Part shown: positions 33,771 through 46,500 of the stretch, piece after piece
Position numbering within the stretch: position 1 is the stretch's first letter
Layout of the letters: each line of letters opens with the position of its first letter
DNA from: Pseudorasbora parva
Taxonomy: Eukaryota > Chordata > Actinopteri > Cypriniformes > Gobionidae
Direction of reading: 5' to 3'
DNA length: 64,000 nucleotides
NCBI RefSeq assembly: GCF_024679245.1
Contig: NC_090173.1
Span: 57,007,211 to 57,071,210, forward strand
Program-made: the position numbers and the translations under genes
Notes under the pieces: model-generated
Seen by the model: the letters and a program-made list of their open reading frames with translations, nothing else
Databases searched by the model: none
Told to the model about the DNA's origin: nothing

Positions 33771-34500
33771 AGTCCTACTGTAAAACTATAGTTTGTTAGT
33801 GGGTAGGTCATTTGTAAAACTATACATATATCTTTGCTCTTTACGGTGAGATGTTACACTTTATATTAGGGGTCTTTAATATTTATGTACGTACATCAAA
33901 AAGAAATTGTGTTCATGTTGTATTGCAAAATACTTATCAAGTCAAGTCACCTTAATTTGTATAGAGTAATAAAGTTATTGTCCAGCTAAAGTAAGTTTTT
34001 GATTGATTTATTTCCGTTGTAAAAATAAAATCATAAGTTATTTACTTTGAGGCTACTTAAACGACACTATATTCAACCAAATTTGAATACTCTCAGTGTG
34101 TTTCTGCCGCTCATCTGCATGGCAACAGCGGCTGGAGAACACAATCCTTGAAACAGGTTTTGGAATAGTTTGAAACAATACCTTCGTGTTATCATCTTCG
34201 TGTAAACTTTAAAAAAAAATGTTGAATCTGTGGAAACGGTGACAGCATGCATGTAAGCGTTACGTGTTTAGTCTATAGGCAAGTGTGTTTGAGTACAGAT
34301 GTGCACGGGTGTGTCCATTCTTCTTTCTATTTACAAAATGGCCGCCAAATTTCTTGTCTGGCATGCATAATACAGCGTTTTTAGTCGTTTATGATCAGGA
34401 GACACTCCAGGATGAGCTGGTCATGTCCAGGTGCAGGTCCACCATCCGATCCGGACAGGGCCCAGATCCGGGATAAACAGAGAGACTAACATTAGCGTAG
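33771..34500. other. Non-coding, no feature recognised
   Basis: AT-rich; no ORF, RNA or full inverted repeat seen. A short piece near 33970-34000 (TTATTGTCCAGCTAAAGTAA) also occurs near 8905, indicating a shared minor repeat. Confidence 0.4.
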
Positions 34501-35175
34501 ATGCCACTCTTTTTATGATGTAACGAGTACATCAGGTGTTATGGGAAGTGTTCCCGGTTCCGGCTGACCTAGTTAATGCAGCCTAATAATCAGTCAATTG
34601 ATTTGAATAATGAAAGTTAAAAATGTTCTATGTGTATGCCATAGTAAAGAGATGTGTTTTTAGTCTAGATTTAAACTGACAGAGTGTGTCTGCTTCCCGA
34701 ACAATGCTAGGAAGACTATTCCACAATTTAGGAGCTAAATAGGAAAATGATCGACCGCCTGCAGTTGATTTAGATATTCTAGGTATTATCAACTGGCCAG
34801 AGTTTTGAGACCGCAATCGACGTGATGGAGTATAATGTGTTAAGAGCTCGTTTAAGTACTGCGGAGCTAAACCATTTAGTGCTTTGTAAGTAATAAGCAA
34901 GATTTTAAAATGTATGCGATGTTTAATAGGGAGCCAGTGCAGTGTTGACAGAACTGGACTAATATGATCATACTTCCTGGTTCTAGAACTCGAGCTGCTG
35001 CATTTTGGACTAGCTGGAGTTTGTTTATTAAGCGAGCAGGGCAACCACCCAGTAGAGCATTACAATAATCTAGTCTTGAGCTCATGAACGCATGTAATAA
35101 CTGTTCAGCATTTTGCATTGAGAGCATTTGTGCTGCTTTTGAGATGAGAGACAGGTAAAGTTGGGACAGGTACAT
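34500..35175 (-). pseudogene. Non-LTR retrotransposon ORF2 C-terminus plus 3' UTR (5'-truncated)
   Basis: Reading the minus strand, one frame has MQNAEQLLHAFMSSRLDYCNALL and QLVQNAAARVL. After a frameshift near 34985 the next frame has DHISPVLSTLHWLPIKHRI, YKALNGLAPQYL and LWNSLPSIVREAD, ending at 34628. This is the conserved region after the RT domain of fish LINEs (L2/CR1/I-like). The catalytic RT is absent. About 130 bp of 3' UTR follows. A dead, 5'-truncated copy. Confidence 0.85.
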
Positions 35176-35752
35176 TTTGAAAAAAAATGTAAGTACATAG
35201 TAGTTAAAGACAACTAACAGCAACTTTAATGAAGTGTCATCTTTTCCGTTACAAAATAAAGTCCCTGATATGAATGCAGTGATAAACACAGCAGATGGAG
35301 TAGCATGTGATTTCTGTTACTGCTGTTGAGTAGTAATAAGCATCCCAGGGCCAGAACTATCCATTTTATAATCTATGATAAACACAACTTGGGTACTATC
35401 GACAACAAAACATAAGCAATAAGAGCATTTGCATTACACTGAAATCTGTACAACCCTTAATTACGCTCACAAAACACTCGCCTGTTAGCTGGAAAGTTCC
35501 CAATCGTCCTTTTGGGCTATTTTTCAAGAAGCAACCAAGCAGGTTTACTTTTTAGCATGATTACACATTTGAATATTCCTTTGTGCTGACATGGTTGGTT
35601 AGTGATCATTTGGATATCATACTAAGATAGTTATAGTCATACTTTCAAAAACAGATAGTTGCATCTATTAAACATTTAAGTGCCTGAGCATATCATTTGA
35701 GGGGGAAATCTAAATAATTTTCTGTGGTAATCGAAAACTCTTTCCCCACACA
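35176..35752. other. Non-coding, no feature recognised
   Basis: AT-rich spacer between the LINE fragment and the Tc1 element. Confidence 0.4.
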
Positions 35753-35754
35753 TA

Positions 35755-37383
35755 CAGTCTTGTTCAAAATAATAGCAGTACAATGTGACTAACCAGAATA
35801 ATCAAGGTTTTTCGTATATTTTTTTATTGCTACGTGGCAAACAAGTTACCAGTAGGTTCAGTAGATTCTCAGAAAACAAATGAGATCCAGCATTCATGAT
35901 ATGCTCGCTCTTAAGGCTGTGCAATTGGGCAATTAGTTGAATTAGTTGAAAGGGGTGTGTTCAAAAAAATAGCAGTGTGGCATTCAATCACTGAGGTCAT
36001 CAATTTTGTGAAGAAACAGGTGTGAATCAGGTGGCCCCTATTTAAGGATGAAGCCAACACTTGTTGAACATGCATTTGAAAGCTGAGGAAAATGGGTCGT
36101 TCAAGACATTGTTCAGAAGAACAGCGTACTTTGATTAAAAAGTTGATTAGAGAGGGGAAAACCTATAAAGAGGTGCAAAAAATGATAGGCTGTTCAGCTA
36201 AAATGATCTCCAATGCCTTAAAATGGAGAGCAAAACCAGAGAGACGTGGAAGAAAACGGAAGACAACCATCAAAATGGATAGAAGAATAACCAGAATGGC
36301 AAAGGCTCAGCCAATGATCACCTCCAGGATGATCAAAGACAGTCTGGAGTTACCTGTAAGTACTGTGACAGTTAGAAGACGTCTGTGTGAAGCTAATCTA
36401 TTTTCAAGAATCCCCCGCAAAGTCCCTCTGTTAAAAAAAAGGCATGTGCAGAAGAGGTTGCAATTTGCCAAAGAACACATCAACTGGCCTAAAGAGAAAT
36501 GGAGGAACATTTTGTGGACTGATGAGAGTAAAATTGTTCTTTTTGGGTCCAAGGGCCACAGGCAGTTTGTGAGACGACCCCCAAACTCTGAATTCAAGCC
36601 ACAGTACACAGTGAAGACAGTGAAGCATGGAGGTGCAAGCATCATGATATGGGCATGTTTCTCCTACTATGGTGTTGGGCCTATTTATCGCATACCAGGG
36701 ATCATGGATCAGTTTGCATATGTTAAAATACTTGAAGAGGTCATGTTGCCCTATGCTGAAGAGGACATGCCCTTGAAACGGTTGTTTCAACAAGACAATG
36801 ACCCAAAACACACTAGTAAACGGGCAAAGTCTTGGTTCCAAACCAACAAAATTAATGTTATGGAGTGGCCAGCCCAATCTCCAGACCTTAATCCAATTGA
36901 GAACTTGTGGGGTGATATCAAAAATGCTGTTTCTGAAGCAAAACCAAGAAATGTGAATGAATTGTGGAATGTTGTTAAAGAATCATGGAGTGGAATAACA
37001 GCTGAGAGGTGCCACAAGTTGGTTGACTCCATGCCACACAGATGTCAAGCAGTTTTAAAAAACTGTGGTCATACAACTAAATATTAGTTTAGTGATTCAC
37101 AGGATTGCTAAATCCCAGAAGAAAAAATGTTTGTACAAAATAGTTTTGAGTTTGTACAGTCAAAGGTAGACACTGCTATTTTTTTGAACACACCCCTTTC
37201 AACTAATTGCCCAATTGCACAGCCTTAAGAGCGTGCATATCATGAATGCTGGGTCTCGTTTGTTTTCTGACAATCTACTGAACCTACTGGTAACTTGTTT
37301 GCCACGTAGCAATAAAAAATATACTAAAAACCTTGATTATTCTGGTTAGTCACATTGTACTGCTATTATTTTGAACAAGACTG
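35755..37383 (+). mobile_element. Complete Tc1/mariner transposon with IR/DR ends
   Basis: 1629 bp bounded by CAGTCTTGTTCAAAATAATA and its inverted partner, with TA duplications at 35753-35754 and 37384-37385. The inverted repeats are ~215 bp long (35755-35970 and 37170-37383). Each carries an outer TTCAAAATAATAGCAGT and an inner TTCAAAAAAATAGCAGT direct repeat, an IR/DR arrangement like that of Sleeping Beauty-type elements. An uninterrupted transposase lies between. The two arms are nearly identical, implying recent insertion. Confidence 0.96.
36092..37087 (+). CDS. Tc1-like transposase, intact, DD34E
   Basis: 331 aa, about the usual length for Tc1 transposases (~340). The N-terminal paired-like DNA-binding region contains a helix-turn-helix ([20 protein letters not shown], residues ~30-49). 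A basic [10 protein letters not shown] stretch is a GRPR-type hook/NLS candidate. The catalytic triad is visible: Asp in WTDESK, Asp in [10 protein letters not shown], and Glu in [11 protein letters not shown], with 34 residues between the second Asp and the Glu. Cuts and pastes the element at TA sites. The ATG at 36092 follows the left inverted repeat and no stop or shift interrupts it. Whether it is active cannot be read from sequence. Confidence 0.95.
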   Translation: MGRSRHCSEEQRTLIKKLIREGKTYKEVQKMIGCSAKMISNALKWRAKPERRGRKRKTTIKMDRRITRMAKAQPMITSRMIKDSLELPVSTVTVRRRLCEANLFSRIPRKVPLLKKRHVQKRLQFAKEHINWPKEKWRNILWTDESKIVLFGSKGHRQFVRRPPNSEFKPQYTVKTVKHGGASIMIWACFSYYGVGPIYRIPGIMDQFAYVKILEEVMLPYAEEDMPLKRLFQQDNDPKHTSKRAKSWFQTNKINVMEWPAQSPDLNPIENLWGDIKNAVSEAKPRNVNELWNVVKESWSGITAERCHKLVDSMPHRCQAVLKNCGHTTKY

Positions 37384-37385
37384 TA

Positions 37386-37977
37386 TATAGCTCTATCAGG
37401 AGTATTACTTTAAGCCATTTCCGTGTCCTCATTTTAGACTGTGAGGTGGACATCAGAGATCAGTGACTGTCTGCCGTTACTCACACAAATCTCTGAGCCG
37501 CCACATGAGCGAGTGACTCAGCACACAAACGGCAGGGAAGGATATGAGTGGAGGATGAGAACAGACACAGAGCGAGAGAAACGGGCAGAATGAGCTTCTG
37601 AAGAGCTCCTGATGAGCTGTGTCGGTTTACAGCCGAATGCCTGCAGACGGAAACTCAAAATAAACACCTTTCTGACGTCTCGTAAAGGAAAAGCACACAA
37701 GTTGTGTGTGGACGTCAAACATTAACCTCCAGTTAGAAACTCACTTAAATGATGAAGTGTTTTTCCACACACAGGAGGAAAAGGTGTCTTTACGCCACAA
37801 TAAAAGGGAGTGAAAAAGAACAGAAAAATACATTTCACAACACAGCATGTCTCAGTGTGAATGAGGCTTTACTGTAAGCGGATGATTTATGTCTTAAAGG
37901 AATAGGTCACTCATTTTTTTCGCAATTACTTATTGACAAAAATCATGTTGTTTCAAACCAGTATGGCTTTCTAACAT
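37386..37977. other. Non-coding, no feature recognised
   Basis: Contains a diverged TTAAAGGAATAGGTCACTC near 37897, similar to the TTAA-type MITE terminus. Otherwise nothing. Confidence 0.4.
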
Positions 37978-38385
37978 GTACAGTCAAACCAGCATTTATT
38001 CAGACACCTTCAACATTTTCTCACATTATCAGTTTATTCACTACAGCATAGAAAATGATAATAAAACATGACAAAATCTCGGAGTTAAACTGTATCCGAA
38101 CAAACTCATCTTGATAATGTCAGATCACTTTGATAGAAAGGTGTGTAATGGATCAACCAATCATCTGTTAGATTGAAGGACACGATTAGATAATGCCAGT
38201 TTAGCTCAACTAATGAGCCAGAAATGCTTCATTTAGTTCAGAGTGTGGTGTCAAAGGTCACATTAGCAAATAAAGAACAAACACTTCAGCAAAAGATGCT
38301 GTCATGTCATTTTGGGCCCAACTCTTTATCACTTTTACTGGATTTTGGGGTATAATATGTCACGGCTCACTTTATTTAGCTCTCC
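37978..38385. repeat. Probable Tc1/mariner-derived fragment
   Basis: Starts TACAGTCAAACCAGCATTTA and continues TTCAGACACCTTCAACATTT, resembling a Tc1-like terminus adjoining TA. No transposase and no clear partner end; assignment is tentative. Confidence 0.4.
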
Positions 38386-39289
38386 TCACTTACAGAAATG
38401 AACTATAGTGTCCTGCACACACACTAGAGGAACATCATATCTGTGTCTGAATCATTTTTGGTATGACTGTGTAAAAAAGTAGATACTTCTTCACACCACG
38501 ACAGCAAAGCGTACAGTGTCTGATCACACTCCACACTTTTATCTGTATGTAAAGCAGTATAGGTTCAGTCTCTGTGTGTTGAGTTAGTGTGACAGTAGCT
38601 AAAGTTGCAGCTGTGTGGGACACATGTGAAGTTTTCCGGCCCCCAGCTGCTGTCCAGGAGTGTGTCAGCGGGTAGCGCTCCTGCCTTCAGGATACAGACA
38701 ATTAGCTGTTTCAGCTGAATTATGAAGTGTGAGTTTCCTTTTCTTCTGGACTGAGTGCTATTAAACCGTGTGTCTTATGGATGGGGGAGAGCAGTATCAG
38801 CAACACCAATATATGACCGTACATCTAAAGTTTTAAACTCCCTGTGTACACACACACACACACATACACACGTCTCACAAAGGAAAGCAGAGCATGTGTA
38901 TGTGTGTGAGCGTGTGTTTTCTGCCATGTGGAGACGGATTGCTCTTTTGCATGGCTCTGACAGGCAGGCTTGCTAAAGAGCGTTCACATGAAGGAAAGCT
39001 GGCCGGAGCCCATTTATTCCAGATCGGGTAATAACCTCGCATCTGGGCACGCGGTGCTGACCAGCACTTGGGGGTGGACCACACACAAACACACACACAC
39101 ACACACACACTCTCTCGGCCGCAGGCAATGTCAGAGATCGGATGTGATTATTGGTGGATGGATCTGTGGGAAGGAACTTGTTGACGTTGTCCAGGTCTCT
39201 GAAAGCCCGGCCCATGAGGTGTGCAGTCTGAACTACATGGGTGCCATTTTGAGAAATCTGCACTACACCTATTCGTGAAAATTATACTT
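38386..39289. other. Non-coding with CA microsatellites
   Basis: (CA)n at about 38849-38872 and 39080-39110. A tRNA-like phrase GGGTAGCGCTCCTGCCTTC at 38671 may be a relic of the tRNA-like repeat at 47-49 kb. No gene. Confidence 0.4.
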
Positions 39290-39292
39290 AAA

Positions 39293-40170
39293 ACCAGTGT
39301 TTAGGGTAACGCATTACATGTCTCTTGAGTTACGTAAGCAGATTACTTCTTCAAGTAACTACACTCAAAAATGCTGAGTTGTTTCAACCCAATTTTGGGT
39401 CAAATATGGACTAACCCAGCAGTTGGGTTGTTTTAACCCTTCGGTTGGGTTAAATATTTGCTCAAGACAACTCAATCGCTGGGTTAAAACAACCCAATTG
39501 CTGGGTTAGTCCATATTTGACCAAACATTGGGTTGTTTTTTACCCAGAATTTTTAGTGTTGTAAAGTAACTACTTTTTAAAAAGTTACTTTTAAAGTAAC
39601 TTTTTCAAATAAGTAACGCAAGTTACTTTTTCACATTTATTGACTAACTGCTCTCCTGTCCCGATGTTGAGGAAAACCGTAAGGCTGCTGTGTGCAAACA
39701 TGATGGCTATTGTAGTTATAATCTTGTTTGCACAATAAAGTTCAGTACTCCTCAATGAATAAAATCAGCCAAATGCAAAATCAGAATACTCTGCAAATGT
39801 CTAATAATTAAATATCTTAAATAAAACTGATTCTCTCAGATAATCTCACTTTATTTACCAATGTCTTGCTGCTGACCTTCGAATAAACCATGAGTAAAAA
39901 ATAACATTCGATTTTTTTTTTTTTTTTTTATTGGGGAAGGAAGTGTTAACTCTTGCGTCCTATTATTGAAAGGTTTGTTTGAGCGGCGCCCTCTGCTGTT
40001 CAGCTGTGAATTGGCTTTCCTTCAGCCTGAGGAGTATTATTTCAATTTTGGTGTGAAAGGGTCTTTCCATTTGCATAAAAAAACAAGCCCAGCCCAGGTG
40101 AGAAAAAGTCACACAAAAGCAAGCACATTACTTTTCTTAAAAAGTAACTAAGTAACTCAATTAGTTACGC
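39293..40170. mobile_element. GTAACGCATTAC-type element with a nested palindromic MITE
   Basis: The outer element begins CAGTGTTTAGGGTAACGCAT and closes with AACTCAATTAGTTACGCAAT. Inside it, 39361-39558 is a separate palindrome with ACACTCAAAAATGCTGAGTT and inverted AACCCAATTGCTGGGTTAGT blocks. A T-rich run lies at 39912-39929. No coding content. Outer boundaries are approximate. Confidence 0.6.
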
Positions 40171-40179
40171 AATATTGCA

Positions 40180-41290
40180 GTGCATTCCCTTTTAACCTTA
40201 TTATACTTCAACCTAAAGGCATTTGCTTTTTCTACGGACATGAATGATACCTCAAATTTTGCAGCTTGTTGAGGCGAAGTATAAGTGAAAGGCAGAGATT
40301 TCACCAGCACGGCTCTTTCTCTCACATCATGTGTCAGCCTGACGTCCTTCCTGACTTGATATGAGTCTAAACAAACACGCAGCGCGACCAACCCTCAATA
40401 AGGACAGAAGATGTGTGGACTGCAGCTCCTATCAAACCTAATTTTCTTCGCTCAGCAGAACTGCAAAATGCTCTAATGAGAGACGTGTGACCACCTAGTC
40501 GAAAGTATCTTATGCGTGTCCATGCTGAAGGTTCCTCTGCGTGTTTATGTAGGAGTAATTGGGGACTGATAGGACAGGTGGGGGGGAAAGCTGCTGTTTT
40601 GCCAAACGTTCTTCTGTTAATCCAGAGTTAGGAAAACTAGACCTGGCCTGACCCCAAACCTCGGCCCCAATCAGCGTGAGCCGATCATAACTCTCAACTG
40701 TCCTGTGTATTTTTTTTTTATTTGCCCAAACCTGTCAAAATACCCTTCTCTCTCCCTGTCAGACGTGTTGAGGTGATGGCAACAAGACCTTGGCTGTAAT
40801 TTCCAGAAATCTGTCGAAATTGCTTAACTCTTAAATTATCTTTAATTGGCCCCTGAGTTGGGTTACAGCGGGTTGCTTCCAATCACAGCCGCACGGACTG
40901 AAAAACCCTACTCGCTTCCAGCTGTGTAACAATGGCCAAATGAGTGCTTACCAACATCAGACCCGCTGCCAAAGGTTACCAGGGACAAATTTGCTCAATG
41001 CGGTGTTTATTTTGGTAAATGCTTGTGGCACGGCCCATCTGTAATGCTCAATAACCGAGCGCCTGTAAGACAATGCTGAAGTAGAAATGATTTTATAGCG
41101 TATAATTCCAAACCGATGTCACTGGAGAGGCTGAACCATGTGGGAGCATTAGCCAGGACATTTTCTCAAAGATTAAAGACAGGGGCCCTTTCAAATTTCA
41201 CCTTGTTATTCGCTACAATCCCTTTAATACCCAGATCAACTGCAACCTGAAGCTCTCGAGTAGCCAGTCTTTCAGCTCTCATGGCAGAGT
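40180..41290. promoter_or_regulatory. Candidate regulatory block
   Basis: About 1.1 kb free of recognisable repeats, including TTTAATTGGCCCCTGAGTTG, CATCAGACCCGCTGCCAAAG and a SOX-type AACAATGG at 40928-40935. The sharp contrast with the flanking MITE and CA repeats, and its place upstream of sox9, suggest a conserved enhancer. Not testable from one sequence. Confidence 0.35.
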
Positions 41291-41443
41291 TGTGTTTCCT
41301 CAACGGCTGTTCACACACACACACACACACACGTTTGTTTTTGTGACATATGGGGACATTCCATAGGCGTAATTGTTTTTATACTGTACAAAGCATATTT
41401 TCCAATCCCCTTACACTGCCCCTACCCCTAAACCTACCCATCT

Positions 41444-41485
<42 letters not shown>

Positions 41486-41720
41486 AAATCTACCCATCAC
41501 AGGAAACATTCTGCATTTTTACTTTCTCATAAAAACTCATCCTGTATGATTTATAAGCCTTTTGAAAAGTGGGGACATGGGTAATGTCCTCATATTTCAC
41601 CCTCTCCTGTAATACCTGTGTCATACCCATGGCATTATACACATTTGTGTCCTCATATTTCACAAAATATGCCCACACACACACACACACACACACACAC
41701 AGTGCACTCATTTTCAGAGA
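41291..41720. repeat. CA microsatellite-rich repeat
   Basis: Three (CA)n tracts (about 41312-41332, 41449-41482, 41673-41702) separated by GTGACATATGGGGACATTCC and inverted GTGGGGACATGGGTAATGTC pieces. This looks like a CA-bearing short interspersed element in two orientations. Confidence 0.6.
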
Positions 41721-42699
41721 TTTCCAACAGCATTCGATGTAATAAGGCCATATCCATACGTCATATAAGTGGGGAAAAAGTACACATTTGTTTGTGACAA
41801 TCAGTGAGATTGAAGACGCTTGGGATAACATGATTCATCTCCAGTGATGGAGACGTTCCTGATTCTGTGAGTGATTAACATGGAGATTTTTACCTCACTC
41901 CGCTGACAAGTATCCCATCTCTACTCATAATTTTATTATGAAGTAGTTAGGGGAGTACTTAGTGTCCCTGTGATGGACAACACGCCAAAAATGCTTATTC
42001 ATACAAATATGTTTTCCTTTATCTCATCCTATCCATCATTTCTATAAATCACTTGTCCTACAAATGTTTGCAGGGATCCTGGAGCCTATTTCTATCCCAC
42101 GTGTGTATGAATCCAAAACAGAGAGAACATGCTAACGTCTATAGAAAAAGGCACATTAAACCACTTACCCCTGTTGCTAGATAGGATAAATGTAAGGGAT
42201 TAATAGGATGTAAAATACATGAAATATATATGCCTATAGCTGCGGTACGCGAGCTGATGAGTGAAGCGTGGAGTGGATTGAGTCACATCTCTTTTTCCCA
42301 GACATCTCTGGAAAGCTTGCAGTCCGGTCAGATATGACATTAGCAAAAAAGGTAAACAAGGGACGTATTACTAATGCTTTTGATTGCTGATCGTTTACTC
42401 AGCACACATGCGTCATTTGGCTTCAAATGAAATAGTATATGTAAGTAAAAACTTGAGTAGTGGTTCTCTACATTATTATATTGTGTAAAGCATGCGCCCA
42501 GAAAGCCGTGTCTTGAAGACAGCGCTTGAATTCTGCATTGATATCGCTTTCACGTCTTCTTGCTCTTAGAACAATTGCCACCAATGGCTTACACTTTTGG
42601 CAAACCCGGCCCAGTGCATTTGGTCTTAAAGGGACAGCAGCTTGACTGAAATAAATAAATATTTGCTGAACAAATTTAATTAAATGATTAATATTATTT
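41721..42699. other. Non-coding, no feature recognised
   Basis: No gene, RNA or clear repeat. AT-rich with no notable inverted repeats. Confidence 0.4.
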
Positions 42700-42701
42700 T
42701 A

Positions 42702-44302
42702 CAAACCTGATTCCAAAAAAGTTTTGACACTGTACAAATTGTGAATAAAAAAGGAATGCAATAATTTACAAATATCATAAACTTATATTTTATAATAGAA
42801 TATAAATAACATATCAAATGTAGAAAGTGAGACATTTTGAAATGTTATGCCAAATATTGGCTCATTTTGGATTTCATGAGAGCTACACATTCCAAAAAAA
42901 GTTGGGACAGTTAACAATAAGAGACAATAAGACAATAAGAGGCCGGAAAAGTTAAATGAACAGATAAGGAACAGCTGGAGAACTAAGTTTCAACTTATTA
43001 GGTCAATTGGCAACATGATTGGGTATAAAAAAAGAGCCTCTCAGAGTGGCAGTGTCTATCAGAAGTCAAGATGGGCAGAGGATCACCAATTCCCCCAATG
43101 CTGCAGCGAAAAATAGCGGAGCAAAATCAGAAAGGACTTTCTCAGAGAAAAATTGCAAAGAGTTTTAAGTCATCATCATCTACAGTGCATAATATCATCC
43201 AAAGATTTAGAGAATCTGGAACAATCTCTGTGCCTAAGGGTCAATGCCGGAAAACCAAACTGAATGCCTGTGATCTTCAGCCCTTAGACGGCACTGCATC
43301 ACATACAGGAATGATACTGTAATGGAGATTACAACATGGGCTCAGGAATACTTCCAGAAAACATTATCGGTGAACACAATGGTGCCATTCGCCATCACTG
43401 GCTAAAACTCTATAGGTCAAAAAAGAAGCCATATCTAAAGATAATCCAGAAGCACAGGCGTTTTCTTTGGGCCAAGGCTCATTTAAAATGGACTGTGGCA
43501 AAGTGGAAAACTGTTCTGTCGTCAGACAAACCGAAATTTGAAGTTCTTTTTGGAAAACTGGGACGCCATGTCATCCGGACTAAAGAGGACACGGGCAACC
43601 CAAGTTGTTCTCAGCGCTCAGTTCAGAAGCCTGCATCTCTGATGGTCTGGGGTTCATGAGTGTGTGTGGCATGGGCAGCTTACACATCTGGAAAGGCACC
43701 ATCAATGCTGAAAGGTGTATTCAAGTTCTAGAACAACACATGCTCCCATCCAGACGTCGTCTCTTTCAGGGAAGGCCTTGCATTTTTCAACATGACAATG
43801 CCAGACCACACACTGCATCAATTCAAACATCATGGCTGCGGAGAAGAAGGATCCGGTACTGACATGGCCAGCCTGCAGTCCAGATCTTTCACCCATAGAA
43901 AACATCTGGCGCATCATAAAGAGGAAGATGCGACAAAGAAGACCAAAGACAGTTGATCAACTAGAAGCCTGTATTAGACAAGAATGTGACAACATTTCTA
44001 TTCCTAAACTTGAGCAACTTCTCCTCAGTCCTCAGACGTTTGCAGACTGTTATAAAAAGAAGAGGGGATGACACACAGTGATAAACATGGCCTTGTCACA
44101 ACTTTTCTGAGATGTGTTGATGCCATGAAATTTAAAATCAACTTATTTTTCCCTTGAGATGATACATTTTCTCAGTTTAAACATGTATGTCATCTATGTT
44201 GTATTCTGAATAAAATATTGAAATTTAAAAACGTCCACATCATTGCATTCTGTTTTTATTCACAATCTGTACAGTGTCCCAACTTTTTTGGAATCAGGTT
44301 TG
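42702..44302 (+). mobile_element. Second Tc1-like transposon, decayed
   Basis: Ends CAAACCTGATTCCAAAAAAG and CTTTTTTGGAATCAGGTTTG (near-inverted) with TA on each side (42700-42701, 44303-44304). An inner repeat ATTCCAAAAAAAGTTGGGAC near 42890 matches the outer one, giving an IR/DR layout. Its termini differ completely from those of the 35755 element, so it is a separate family. The transposase is broken. Confidence 0.93.
43071..44071 (+). pseudogene. Tc1-like transposase pseudogene
   Basis: Three to four frames are needed to follow the protein. 43071-43322 holds the HTH part (KGLSQRKIAKSFKSSSSTVH). 43336-43659 continues with FLWAKAHLKWT and VLSSDKPKFEVLFG, where the usual DES motif reads DKP. 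43605-43862 contains the FQHDNARPHTA catalytic Asp. 43832-44071 contains SPDLSPIENIWRIIKRKM with the Glu. Frameshifts and an early stop separate these blocks, so no functional enzyme can be made. Confidence 0.92.
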
Positions 44303-44304
44303 TA

Positions 44305-46085
44305 GTTTCTCTAACATGTTTGCAGTGAAAATGCAGGAATTGAAATGAACTTCGCTATTTTTGAAGAGTTAACGTGTTATTGCTGCTTTAACTTGCCCTA
44401 AATTCAACACAAGATAGTTTTTATCACCCACACAGTATGAGTTGCAGTCGGACACATTTTTTCACACCTGTTTGATTGACAGGATCCCATTAGCTTTTAT
44501 CGTCCAAGACAGATTACTGGCGATACATCTCTACTTATAACTGCCATCCGTTCAAAAACATCATTACATGACTTGAGTTAAAAACAACACAACACACCAC
44601 AACACAGGATCTTTTGAGAGGGACCTTTCATTCTCAGGTTCTCAATCCCCTAAACTAGGCATTAGGCATAGGTTTTCTGCCTGGGCTACATGAGTACTGT
44701 ATGTTTCTCATGGTTGCGTCCCTCCCCTCTCGTCCTGCTTTGTGTGACCAGGTGTGGTTTTCTCAGCACAGCTCAAGTCGTGAGAACGGCCCATCTCTCT
44801 GCTTCTCTCCGCGAGCCTGTCTCATTTATTCCTGCCTCTCTGGAGCTTCAGCAAACAGCAGTGCTGGGCCAATATTGATCGGATCACCTCTGTGTTTGCG
44901 TTGTGTCCTGCAGTACTGATTTAGCTCACCGGCTCTGCGTTTGTGTCATTAACTATGGGTGGCCATGGACTTTGATTATAGGAAGTGCCCCAGGGCTTCG
45001 GATAAGGAGCAGAAGTTTTGACAAAGCAGTCCGACTGATCCATCACAGAACTGACACATTGTTTTGTCCCAGAGATCTGAAGCGTTACTGGCTGATCCAT
45101 TCAGTTCATCAGCTGTTGCAATGCTCTTTCGCTGCAAGTTTCATTCCTCATGAGTTTTATTCAGTACATGAAATCTTAGCTAAGACATTTTGTCATATTC
45201 GCCAAAACATGGCACCGCAAATAAAAATTAGAGTGGGTTACAATGTGCATCCTGTTTTTTACTTAAAGCCATCATGATGTTTTTATAGAGGTTAGTAACT
45301 GTAGTATTATTCACAATAAGTATTTACAAGAACACAACACAGCTATCAATAACAATTTATTCTCTTATTTGACAGAAATAAATCTGGATGACTAACAAGT
45401 CTTTGTAACTATAATATAATAATAATATAATAACATTATAGCAATGCACGCTGCATCTTTATAAATACATTAATGGGTCCATTCGACTGACTAAGACTGA
45501 CTAATACTTATAAATCAGTGTATAATGGATTACATTGAAAAAACAATGCGATATTCGTAACTATAACTGTTCTTATAATGTTGTATAGGTCTTAATGAGT
45601 CTTGTCTATAAATATGTTTATTAAAAAGTAATACTTTCTTATAAATAAGTATAAATGGAGCTATAATTCATTATAAGCATGGGCTTCATAGAAAGTATTA
45701 CCCTTCTACAATGACTTTGTAGATTGTAGCAACACTTGATCCTAAATAACTAAACATGTGACAAACATAAAACATTGCTTCAAATGTTTTATGACAGTAA
45801 ATTGATAGCAAAAATGTAAACATTTTACTGTAAAGTGAGCTTGTATATTGGTTTAGATATTAATTTGACAAATGTTATTATAAAGACGACTTATAAAATG
45901 CACGTTTTTGTATAGCACTCTTCACGATGCATATATTTTCAAAGCAGATTTACAGAAAATGCATGTCTAAGTTATGTATTTCAGAAATATACATATTCAA
46001 ATCGCGTAGTTAGTTAACATCATGTATACATTTTAGGCATGAACAATGAGCTTATTGAAGTATGTAGTAAACATAATGATTAGAA
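44305..46085. other. Non-coding; weak regulatory candidate
   Basis: 44680-45130 is GC-richer and non-repetitive. The remainder (about 45290-45900) is AT-rich with TAT/ATA repetition. No supported gene or RNA. Confidence 0.35.
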
Positions 46086-46087
46086 TA

Positions 46088-46500
46088 TGTGACCCTGGAC
46101 CACAAAACCAGTCATAAGAGTCAATTTGTTTAGAAAGTGAGATGTATTAATCATCTGAAAGCTGAATAAATAGGCCTTCATTGATGTGTGGTTTGTTAGG
46201 ATGGGACAATATTTGAAAATCTGGAATATGATGGGCCAAAAGAATCGCAATATTGAGAAAATCTCCTTTAAAGTTGTCCAAATGAAGTCCTTAGCAATGC
46301 ATATTACTACTAATAATACATTTATAATATATTTACAGTAGAAAAATTACAAAATATCTTCATGGAACATGATCTTAATATCCTAATGATTTTTGGCATA
46401 AAAGACAAATGTATCATTTTGACCCACACAGTGTATTGTTGACTATTGCCTCAGATATACCCGTGAGACGAAGGACTGGTGTTGAGCTCCAGGTCACATA
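46088..46500 (+). mobile_element. MITE family R, complete copy
   Basis: Ends TGTGACCCTGGACCACAAAA and GAGCTCCAGGTCACATAT. Same strand and same interior as 15436-15820. Confidence 0.85.

Noticed and set aside
36307..37032. Minus-strand ORFs in the Tc1 element
   Set aside because: Antisense of the intact transposase, with no known domain.
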